Under the pieces are notes generated by a model. It saw nothing but the letters and a program-made list of their open reading frames with translations, had not been told where the DNA came from and did not search any database. The position numbers and the translations under genes are program-made. 5,256 bases of DNA from Phycisphaerae bacterium (GTDB taxonomy: Bacteria > Planctomycetota > Phycisphaerae > UBA1845), in contig JAJDDU010000128.1 in the NCBI GenBank assembly GCA_029260155.1, forward strand, positions 1-5,256, in the 5' to 3' direction. Position 1 is the stretch's first letter, and each line of letters begins with the position of its first letter. Positions 1 through 5,240 of this stretch are shown here, piece after piece.

Positions 1-149
1 TGCGTTGACCTGCTTCGCCGGGAACAACACTTGCGACACCATCAACATCGACGCCGGTGGTGCGCTCGGGGACTGCGCACCAGATGGGTTCTGCAACCTT
101 GCCGATGCGCTGCATGCGTTGACCTGCTTCGCGGGGAACAATACCTGCG
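1..149 (+). repeat. In-frame tandem repeat, 114-bp period
   Basis: Bases 1-35 and 115-149 match at 32 of 35 positions, offset by 114 bp (38 codons). The copies encode the same residues, ALTCFAGNNTC, and two of the three differences are synonymous third-position changes or neutral at protein level. The window opens inside the repeat, so more units may lie upstream. It is a coding repeat of the cysteine-containing dockerin-like module. Confidence 0.85.
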
Positions 150-694
150 CCTGCGGTCCGTCACCCGGAATTGCGCCCGAGACCAACGTCGTCGGCGCGG
201 TGTCGTTGACCGCTGTGGCCGACCGGAGCGACGTGCGGGCGGGTGAAGAGCTCACCGTGCGCATCTACGCAGACGTTCAGAGCCCGGAGCGCAAGCGATG
301 GGTCAACGTCAGGGCCTACCAACTCGACGTCGGCGTCAGTGGTGGGCGCGGTGGCTCGTTGGAACTCGTGAACATTGAGATCGAAGATCGCAGGGACTTC
401 GTCTTTGGCGAGGCGAGCGAGTCGTTCGACGCATTCAACGTGACTAACGGTCAAATGCTCGCCGGGCTCTTTGCCGGGAGTGTTACGCTGCCTGATCGCG
501 GTTACTTGGCGACGTTTACATACCGCGCGTCGAAGGATGCGGTTGGTTCTTTCGTGGTCGACGTGCTGCACAACGACAGGAGCCTGGACCAGAGCTTTCT
601 CGTTGGGGCTGAGCAGACGGACGAGATTGAGATTGAGGGGTCGGTCCCTGCGGTGGTGACGATTCGGTCCGATCGCGCACGCGGTGTCAGATAG
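2..694 (+). CDS. Secreted dockerin-like / cohesin-like protein, C-terminal part
   Basis: This is the 3' end of a gene that begins before the window: the frame is open from base 2 and ends at TAG 692-694. The TTG at 5 lies inside a repeated motif and is not a plausible start. The visible part has two modules. The first (to about base 160) is a 38-residue repeat with the core ALTCFAGNNTC, seen once in full and once in part. Its DCAPDGFCNLAD segment (bases 71-106) fits a dockerin calcium loop, with D at loop positions 1, 5 and 12 and N at 9, but Ala replaces the usual Asn/Asp at 3. The second (about bases 180-680) resembles cohesin-like domains: a G-E-E-L-T-V strand, AYQLDV, DFVFGE, a Phe-Asn-Val stretch and GYLATFTY. 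Such modules mediate protein-protein contacts outside the cell. The substrate and the N-terminal domains are unknown. The cohesin-like call is by family pattern and is moderately sure. Confidence 0.82.
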   Translation, partial: ALTCFAGNNTCDTINIDAGGALGDCAPDGFCNLADALHALTCFAGNNTCACGPSPGIAPETNVVGAVSLTAVADRSDVRAGEELTVRIYADVQSPERKRWVNVRAYQLDVGVSGGRGGSLELVNIEIEDRRDFVFGEASESFDAFNVTNGQMLAGLFAGSVTLPDRGYLATFTYRASKDAVGSFVVDVLHNDRSLDQSFLVGAEQTDEIEIEGSVPAVVTIRSDRARGVR

Positions 695-768
695 ACTGCG
701 AAGAGCGAGCGCCCGCGGGCTGCGTTTTGGTGCATTCCAATGAGTGGGCGGGAACGTATGGGGATTCT

Positions 769-847
769 CCTGTCGTTCCGAGCGTCGCGGGGAATCTGGC
801 TGGGTTGGCCTTACAGCGAGATTCCTCGCTGCGCTCGGAATGACGGG
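769..847 (+). repeat. Long imperfect hairpin, REP/MITE-like palindrome
   Basis: Arms 769-802 and 814-847 pair around an 11-base loop (803-813). Of 34 positions I count 28 Watson-Crick pairs, 4 G-T pairs and 2 mismatches (786/830 and 798/818). The core arms 772-797 and 819-844 are of the type GTCATTCCGAGCG...GGAATCT, which I recall as a dispersed palindrome in many unrelated bacterial genomes; that recollection was not checked. All four non-Watson-Crick pairs are G-U in a plus-strand transcript and A-C in a minus-strand one, so the structure is better preserved in RNA read from the left-hand gene. It lies between convergent genes, where it could act as a transcript-end structure. There is no clear T-tract after it. 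Confidence 0.75.
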
Positions 848-963
848 GGGGTTGGTCGGAAGGACTTTCGACGCGGATCTTGTCCGGGCTGCTCCACGCG
901 TTGAGCGATGTTACTCAGAATGGGATGTACTCTTCGCCTCCCGTGGGCGTTTCATTCTTCGCT

Positions 964-1707
964 CTATTCAAAGTGGAAGTCGGCGATCACGGGCAGGTGG
1001 TCGCTTGCGAGCTGGGCGAGCTTGAGACGGCTGCGATAGACGTGGACCGGATGCAGGGGGCCTCGGTAGAAGATCTTGTCCAGTCCGCCCGTGGGCGCGT
1101 AGCTTGGGAACGTCTTGATCGACCATCGCGAGCCCGGCCTGCGGGTCGTCGCGCATACGAAACCGGCGTCAGCGAATCGCTGACGCTTGAGCACACCTCG
1201 CCAGTCGTTCATATCGCCAGCCACGATGCACGCATGGGTCGCGTCCAGGCGCTGCATGTCGCCGGACTCCAGGATGCGCCGAACTTGCACGCGACGTTCC
1301 TTGGCGGATAGTCCTAGGTGTACGTTGAAGACGTCGAGGCTGACCGTTCCGCGCCGGTGCGGAATCTCGATGACGGTGTGCTGCGCCCCACGACGTTTGC
1401 GCCACGAGTGGGTCAGATCGATGTTGCGCTGTCGGCCGATGGGAAACCGCGAGAGGGTTGCGTTTCCGTAGCGGCCTTTCTTCATGGTGTGGTTCATGCC
1501 CACGGCGCGGTGTTCGTAGTCCAGTGCTTTGGCGATGGTGGAGGCGAGATCGAGATGGTCCGATCGGGGGACGCCTCGATCGACCTCCTGCAGGAGCGTG
1601 ATGTCGGCGTTGTACCGCTTGAGGATCGTGATGATGCGTTCGGGTCTGAACGCGCCGTCCACGCCGATGGCTTTGTGGATATTGTATGTGACGAGACGAA
1701 ACCGCAT
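964..1707 (-). CDS. Endonuclease/exonuclease/phosphatase (EEP) family protein, YbhP-like
   Basis: This is a complete 247-residue single-domain enzyme of the metal-dependent EEP superfamily (DNase I / exonuclease III / phosphoesterase fold). The family signatures occur in order: TYNIHK (Asn9), LLQEVDR (Glu41), YGNATLSRFP (80-89), FNVHLGL (His130), VAGDMNDW (Asp165, Asn167), TGGLDKIF (Asp210) and SDHLPV (Asp236, His237). All expected metal-binding and catalytic positions are present, so it should be active. The spacing and the NIHK, NVHLGL and GDMNDWR motifs resemble E. coli YbhP rather than a DNA-repair exonuclease III. The substrate cannot be read from sequence; nucleic acid, phospholipid head group or other phosphodiesters are possible. 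No signal peptide is seen, so it is probably cytoplasmic. The ATG at 1707 is the earliest possible start because an in-frame TGA lies four codons upstream (1717-1719). No clear Shine-Dalgarno precedes it. It is divergent from the RNase H-like gene. Confidence 0.92.
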   Translation of the reverse strand: MRFRLVTYNIHKAIGVDGAFRPERIITILKRYNADITLLQEVDRGVPRSDHLDLASTIAKALDYEHRAVGMNHTMKKGRYGNATLSRFPIGRQRNIDLTHSWRKRRGAQHTVIEIPHRRGTVSLDVFNVHLGLSAKERRVQVRRILESGDMQRLDATHACIVAGDMNDWRGVLKRQRFADAGFVCATTRRPGSRWSIKTFPSYAPTGGLDKIFYRGPLHPVHVYRSRLKLAQLASDHLPVIADFHFE

Positions 1708-1720
1708 GATGTACCATCAT
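1706..1720 (-). promoter_or_regulatory. Perfect short inverted repeat at the EEP start codon
   Basis: The six-base arms 1706-1711 and 1715-1720 are exact inverted copies around a three-base centre. The arms contain three ATG triplets on the minus strand, and the third is the gene's start codon. In the mRNA this could form a small hairpin that hides the start, or in DNA it could be an operator. A symmetric 15-mer of this kind can also arise by chance, so the role is speculative. Confidence 0.3.
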
Positions 1721-1724
1721 AAGG

Positions 1725-1752
1725 CCGACGGCGGGAAGAATGTAGACGTCGG
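1725..1752. promoter_or_regulatory. Divergent intergenic region with weak inverted repeat
   Basis: The 63 bp between the two divergent starts (1708-1770) must hold the upstream signals of both genes. The only symmetry besides the start-codon repeat is CCGACG (1725-1730) and its inverse CGTCGG (1747-1752), 16 bases apart. No convincing -35/-10 pair could be assigned in either direction. A G-run at 1757-1761 is the likely ribosome binding site for the gene starting at 1771. Confidence 0.2.
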
Positions 1753-1770
1753 AACTGGGGGACCGATTGG

Positions 1771-2601
1771 ATGGGATTGGACGACCTTCGCAAGCGCCTT
1801 GAGGCCCTGAACCGCAGCGCGCTGCCCGCGTCGACCGAGTCTGCGGGTGAGGCTGGGGAGAAGCGACACCCCGGCGACGCGCGTCTTGATACGTTGATCC
1901 CAGGCAGATCGGTCGAAGTTGACGGCGCGTCGCTCTATGTCATCGATCGATGTTTGTCCGACCCTGGGGAATCGGGCGTTGCCCTTTTTGAGCGGTTTAC
2001 GGCTGCGATGACCGAACCGGCTGCGCGCCGCCGGGCCGCGACGGTGCATGACGAGCTCGTCGCGCTTCTGGAGGCCGATGCTGAGGACTTGCTGTTCGTC
2101 GACTTGGAGACTTGCGGGTTTTCGGGCACGCCGGTGTTTCTGATCGGTGTGTTGTACGTTACGTCGGATGGGTTTCACGTCGAACAACTTCTGGCCCGCA
2201 ATTACGACGAAGAGGCTGGGATTCTGGCGCGGTTCGGGCAATTGGTTTCGGATCGGCCTCACTTGGTGACGTTCAACGGCAAGTCGTTTGATTGGCCTTT
2301 CGTTTCGGCGCGCGCTGCGATTGCGCGGATTGAGTTCGCGGGTTTGGCGGGTCACTGTGATCTGTTGCATGTTGGGCGTCGTCGGTTTGGGGACGTTCTT
2401 CCGGACTGCAAGCTGCAGACTATCGAGCGGTACATCAGCGGGCGTCAACGCGTCGGCGATATTCCTGGGCGCGATATTCCGGCTGCTTACCATGGATTCG
2501 TTGACAGCGGGAACGCGTTCGATCTTCGGGACATCGTTCGGCACAACTTTCTGGACCTTGTGACATTGACTGAGATGATCCCTGCGCTGGTCAACATCTG
2601 A
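1771..2601 (+). CDS. YprB-type RNase H-like exonuclease domain protein
   Basis: This 276-residue protein has a C-terminal DEDD-type 3'-5' exonuclease fold of the YprB / RNase_H_2 kind. Exo I is FVDLETCG (Asp111, Glu113), Exo II is TFNGKSFDWPF (Asn169, Asp174), and Exo III is HNFLDLVTL (His258, Asp262). Between them are Asp197 in a CDLLH segment and the typical CKLQTIERY...GDIPGRDIPAAYHGFV stretch (213-244), diagnostic of this family. The first ~105 residues are less conserved: a short helix, a Ser/Glu/Gly-rich linker (about 16-36) and a region around 45-62 ending in YVIDR. No TPR-like C-terminal extension as in the longer B. subtilis YprB is present. It probably acts on RNA or DNA ends in the cytoplasm; the substrate is unknown. 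The ATG at 1771 has a GGGGG run nine bases upstream, and the frame is closed by TAA at 1720-1722 with no other normal start between. Confidence 0.9.
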   Translation: MGLDDLRKRLEALNRSALPASTESAGEAGEKRHPGDARLDTLIPGRSVEVDGASLYVIDRCLSDPGESGVALFERFTAAMTEPAARRRAATVHDELVALLEADAEDLLFVDLETCGFSGTPVFLIGVLYVTSDGFHVEQLLARNYDEEAGILARFGQLVSDRPHLVTFNGKSFDWPFVSARAAIARIEFAGLAGHCDLLHVGRRRFGDVLPDCKLQTIERYISGRQRVGDIPGRDIPAAYHGFVDSGNAFDLRDIVRHNFLDLVTLTEMIPALVNI

Positions 2602-2994
2602 GGGGTGCGCGTTGTCATGGGTCCGTTGCGTGCATGCGGCGCGCGTAAGTGGCTTCGCGGAGGGGAGTTGCGGAGATTGCGGGCTTCGCGGCATTTGGAT
2701 CGTGTTTCGCGAAAGCAACGCGCAGGCGCAAACGTCATGGTGCTTGCAAACCGTGGGTTGGTTTGTGCTCTGTCTTAAGTGGCTGTGCGGGAAGGGTTTG
2801 CGGCGCGCGTGGGCGTGTGCGGTTGTGAATCGAGTTTGGGCACGCGGTTTGCTTGGGTGTTGGCGGTGACGAGAGGCGCGAGGGCAGCCGGAGCTTGAGC
2901 CGGATGTGCTTTCGCGATTGAGGTGGCTAGAATAGGGAGGGAGCACTGAGCGAGGCGGCTAGCGCGTTGTTCGTGTCAACGGAGGAAGGAAGCG
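2602..2994. other. G/T-rich intergenic region, no convincing gene
   Basis: The 393 bp between the exonuclease gene and the coiled-coil gene hold no ORF I would call real. An open frame at 2612-2869 starts at TTG, has no ribosome binding site, is rich in Trp and Cys, and matches no family I know. The plus strand is strongly skewed: in 2761-2880 I count 55 G, 34 T, 20 C and 11 A. A -10-like TAGAAT lies at 2928-2933, a fitting distance before the next gene, but no matching -35 is visible, so a promoter there is only a suggestion. Confidence 0.6.
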
Positions 2995-3255
2995 ATGAAC
3001 GAAGAGACTTTTCAGAGGAAACTGGCGGAGCTTGTGGCTGAGATCGGGACATTGCCGAAATCGGACCGCGAGCGTCTGACGCTGCTGGCTGAACAGACTA
3101 AGGAACGCCATAAGCAGTTGAAGGAAACGGTGGGCCAACTGCAGGACAGCATCGATTTCCTGCGGCTGTCGATCAAGTACATGCTGTTTGATCTCGAAGC
3201 CACACGGCGGGAGAACACGCAGCTTCGCAAGATGCTGGAGGAGGATCCGGAGTAG
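2995..3255 (+). CDS. Small conserved-type coiled-coil protein, function unknown
   Basis: This 86-residue acidic/basic helical protein has no signal peptide or membrane segment. The sequence suggests a first helix (4-18), a turn at TLPKSDRE (19-26), and then one long charged helix from about 24 to 83 with regularly spaced Leu/Ile/Val, as in a dimeric coiled coil. The segment FLRLSIKYMLFDLEATRREN (55-74) is the most distinctive part. I have the impression that similar short proteins with a Lys-Tyr-x-x-Phe-Asp-x-Glu-Ala-Thr-Arg-Arg-Glu motif recur in planctomycetes, but this is memory and not a search. The start is well supported: GGAGGA at 2981-2986 lies eight bases before ATG 2995. It appears to be a monocistronic gene facing the propeller gene, with hairpins between them. 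Structural adaptor, regulator partner or other roles are all possible. Confidence 0.82.
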   Translation: MNEETFQRKLAELVAEIGTLPKSDRERLTLLAEQTKERHKQLKETVGQLQDSIDFLRLSIKYMLFDLEATRRENTQLRKMLEEDPE

Positions 3256-3265
3256 CGCTAACGAA

Positions 3266-3285
3266 GTTCGTCACACTGGACGAAC
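3266..3285. terminator. Perfect 7-bp hairpin after the coiled-coil gene
   Basis: GTTCGTC (3266-3272) and GACGAAC (3279-3285) are exact inverse copies with a six-base loop, ten bases after the TAG at 3253-3255. It has no T-tract. It stands directly before a larger hairpin and may be part of the same transcript-end structure. Confidence 0.4.
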
Positions 3286-3294
3286 GGTGAAACA

Positions 3295-3341
3295 GCGAGC
3301 GAGCGCGGAAACGTCTACGCAGCGTTTTCGCGCTCGCTTGC
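3295..3341. terminator. Strong hairpin between convergent genes, likely bidirectional terminator
   Basis: Arms 3295-3313 and 3323-3341 form a 19-bp stem with a nine-base loop (3314-3322). All positions pair, two of them as G-T (3297/3339 and 3308/3328). The stem begins 40 bases after the stop of the plus-strand coiled-coil gene and ends two bases before the stop of the minus-strand propeller gene, the position expected of a shared terminator. No long U-run follows in either direction, so it may work without one or protect 3' ends instead. Confidence 0.6.
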
Positions 3342-3342
3342 G

Positions 3343-5121
3343 TTACTTGCCCGTATAGGGGAAGCCGAAGACGGCCTGAAACCCTGCCCAGTCGACCAAG
3401 TCAACATTGACATCGTTGTCGAAGTCGAAGGTCTCGCACCCAGCCGACAGTGTCCCATTCGGCCCGGTTTCGCAGTCGCGATAGATGTCATAATCGATGA
3501 GATCGACGTCGCCGTCCTGATCGCCGTCACCCATTGATACGCCCGGCTCAAACGCAATCCCTCGGGGTTGACTCAGACCGGTCAAGACATCCTCGACGCC
3601 GGCTCCACTGAGATTGGCACGTTGAATCCGCGCCGAACTCCGATCTGTCCAGTACATCTTACTGCCTGCGAGAGTGATCTGATCCGGAAAGCTCAGGCCA
3701 ACCGTCACGAGATCCTCAATACTCGATCCCGTGAGATCAGCCCGCTGAATCTTGTCGGTGCCCGAATCCACCCAGTAGATCTTCTGGCCCTCGACATCCA
3801 GCGCCAAGCCGCGGGCATTGCTCAACCCACTCACGATGAATTGGACACTCCCACTGCTCGTGCTTCGACGTCGTATTCCATGTAAAGTCGTCCAGTAGAC
3901 TCTGCCCCCGCCCACCGCCAGACCGAACAATGGACCCGTCCCACCCGGGGACCATGGGTTCGCGCCGGAGCCATTTAGGTTAGCGCGCCACACAATTGCG
4001 TTATTGCCGCCGTCAACATCCGTCCAATACACTCTCCCAGCTGACCCATCAATAGCCACGGCCTGCGGATCTCTGAGACCGGACTTGATCGTCTCGACGT
4101 CGGAGCCATCAAGGTTGGCCCGCTGAATCCTGTTGTAAACCCGATCCGCCCAATACACCTTTCCACCGACGAAATCGATCGCCATTCCCTCCGGGCCGGC
4201 TGTCCCATTGATAAGCTCCTCAACATCCGATCCATCTTCGACGTTCGCCCGACGAATGTTGGCGCCGTTTGGCGTATCATCCGTCCAGTACACTTTTCCT
4301 AGTGCGCGTTGTAGCAATACCATGCGCGGCGTTCCCGACTCTTGACCCACAAGGTCCTCGATGGCCGTTCCATCCAGATTCGCGCGGCGAATCCGGTTGT
4401 GCCCGGCACTTGCCCAGTACATCTTCCCCATGGCTACATCGAGCGCGATTCCTCCGGGATCGTCCAACCCGCTCGTAATCAGCTCTTCAATGCCGGACCC
4501 GTCCAGGTTGGCGCGCACGATCTTCGGGCCGGGGATGTCACGGTCCGTCCAATACATCTTGCCGCCCAAGGAGTCCAAAGCGATCCCCAGCGGACTGAAG
4601 TTCGTGCCCGTGTCAACCAGGTCCTCGACCTCCGTACCGTCGAGGTTGGCACGTCTGATTCTGTTGAGGTCAGAGTCGAACCAGTACATCTTGCCCGCCG
4701 AGATGTCGATCGCCAGAGCCCCACCGATATTGAAGCCTTCGACAAGCGTCTCTATGCCGGTGCCATCCAAGTTAGCGCGCTGGATGCTGTCGGTCCAAGT
4801 GTCTGTCCAGTAGAGCTTGCCGGCTCCGTTGTCGATGGCAAGACCGTACGGGTCGCTCACGCTATCGATGAGCGTCGTTGGCGCGCTGCCATCTGGATTG
4901 GCACTGCGGATTTGTCCCACAAAACTGCCTCGCGTTTCCGCCCAGATGATCCTGTTGTGGATCGTATCATGCACGATTCCGCGCACACCGGAGCCAACGG
5001 CATCCGGGACGATTCCCTCGACGTTGCTGCCAGATGCGTCGGCCCGCAGCAACAACGCACCTTCAAATGAGGCCCCCTCCGCCCAATAGATGCGCTGTGC
5101 TTCAACCGTCGCAGAGCTCAA
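3343..5121 (-). CDS. Secreted double YWTD beta-propeller protein with C-terminal dockerin
   Basis: The protein (592 residues if read from TTG 5121) is built almost entirely of LDL-receptor class B repeats. I count twelve, with the Tyr/Ile-Trp pair at residues 12, 59, 104, 146, 190, 235, 278, 323, 365, 409, 449 and 490. Each has the form K-x-Y-W-T-D ... I-x-R-A-N-L-D-G ... G-I-A-L-D. YWTD propellers have six blades, so twelve repeats suggest two propellers in tandem, with no EGF module between. The C-terminus (about 530-592) has two textbook dockerin-type calcium loops, D532-D543 and D566-D577, each with Asp at loop positions 1, 3, 5, 9 and 12. It is probably an extracellular binding or scaffold protein anchored through its dockerin; the ligand is unknown. 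Codons upstream of 5121 encode a signal-peptide core (RRTFFVIVAL), so the true start is uncertain. TTG 5121 is the first standard start codon after an in-frame TAA at 5158-5160. Confidence 0.88.
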   Translation of the reverse strand: MSSATVEAQRIYWAEGASFEGALLLRADASGSNVEGIVPDAVGSGVRGIVHDTIHNRIIWAETRGSFVGQIRSANPDGSAPTTLIDSVSDPYGLAIDNGAGKLYWTDTWTDSIQRANLDGTGIETLVEGFNIGGALAIDISAGKMYWFDSDLNRIRRANLDGTEVEDLVDTGTNFSPLGIALDSLGGKMYWTDRDIPGPKIVRANLDGSGIEELITSGLDDPGGIALDVAMGKMYWASAGHNRIRRANLDGTAIEDLVGQESGTPRMVLLQRALGKVYWTDDTPNGANIRRANVEDGSDVEELINGTAGPEGMAIDFVGGKVYWADRVYNRIQRANLDGSDVETIKSGLRDPQAVAIDGSAGRVYWTDVDGGNNAIVWRANLNGSGANPWSPGGTGPLFGLAVGGGRVYWTTLHGIRRRSTSSGSVQFIVSGLSNARGLALDVEGQKIYWVDSGTDKIQRADLTGSSIEDLVTVGLSFPDQITLAGSKMYWTDRSSARIQRANLSGAGVEDVLTGLSQPRGIAFEPGVSMGDGDQDGDVDLIDYDIYRDCETGPNGTLSAGCETFDFDNDVNVDLVDWAGFQAVFGFPYTGK

Positions 5122-5157
5122 TGCTACTATGACAAAGAAGGTTCTCCTCCCAAAAAG
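5122..5157 (-). other. In-frame signal-peptide coding segment upstream of the TTG
   Basis: Twelve codons run in frame from the TAA (5158-5160) into the propeller gene and read LFGRRTFFVIVA, continuing as LSSATVEAQ after 5121. Together they make a normal export signal: two arginines, a hydrophobic core FFVIVAL, and a cleavage-like V-E-A before Gln. Starting at TTG 5121 would remove the charged part and most of the core. No ATG, GTG or TTG lies in this segment; the only unusual candidate is ATA at 5128-5130. Confidence 0.6.
5143..5151 (-). promoter_or_regulatory. Strong Shine-Dalgarno-like sequence before the propeller gene
   Basis: The minus strand reads GGGAGGAGA here. It is 21 bases before TTG 5121, too far for a standard start, and 12 bases before the ATA at 5128-5130. 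It also overlaps the in-frame signal-peptide codons, so it may be coincidental coding sequence (Gly-Arg-Arg). Confidence 0.4.
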
Positions 5158-5190
5158 TTACTGACCTAACCCCTTGAAAGACAAGGACAT
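5158..5190 (-). other. Ten-codon ORF in frame with the propeller gene: leader peptide or displaced N-terminus
   Basis: ATG 5188-5190 opens MSLSFKGLGQ and stops at TAA 5158-5160. It has its own ribosome binding site, GGAG (plus-strand 5196-5199), five bases before the ATG. It is in the same frame as the propeller gene. If the TAA were a sense codon, the protein would have a natural N-terminus running from this ATG through the signal-peptide core. Alternatives are a short leader peptide with reinitiation downstream, or chance. Confidence 0.45.
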
Positions 5191-5240
5191 CGGCTCTCCG
5201 TAGGCTAATCGGGTGTTTTGACGAACTCCGTTTGGCCTGG

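Noticed and set aside
711..729. GC-rich palindrome followed by TTTT after the left-hand gene, as an intrinsic terminator
   Set aside because: The palindrome GCCCGCGGGC folds only into a three-base-pair stem once a minimal loop is allowed, so the hairpin is too weak to call.
744..1311. Two overlapping plus-strand frames across the palindrome and the EEP 3' end
   Set aside because: They run through the repeat element and then antisense to a conserved enzyme, and show no domain or start signal.
1318..1722. 134-codon open frame on the plus strand
   Set aside because: It is the shadow of the EEP gene, whose catalytic motifs are all in place on the minus strand.
2612..2869. 85-codon frame after the exonuclease gene
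   Set aside because: It has a TTG start, no ribosome binding site and an unusually Trp- and Cys-rich composition from a G/T-skewed region, and no family is recognised.
1717..2946. 409-codon open frame on the minus strand
   Set aside because: It lies opposite the well-supported exonuclease gene and the G/T-rich gap. Its product is rich in Arg, Pro, Ser and His with no recognisable domain, and its openness follows from the scarcity of A on the plus strand.
4342..5070. 242-codon open frame on the plus strand
   Set aside because: It is antisense to the propeller repeats. Its repeated look (PVHL, VQV) mirrors the YWTD repeats on the other strand, and no ribosome binding site or family match is seen.
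5174..5223. TTGAAA and TTGACG as -35 boxes for the edge gene
   Set aside because: No -10 element lies at a suitable distance: about 21 bases for the first, and past the ribosome binding site for the second.
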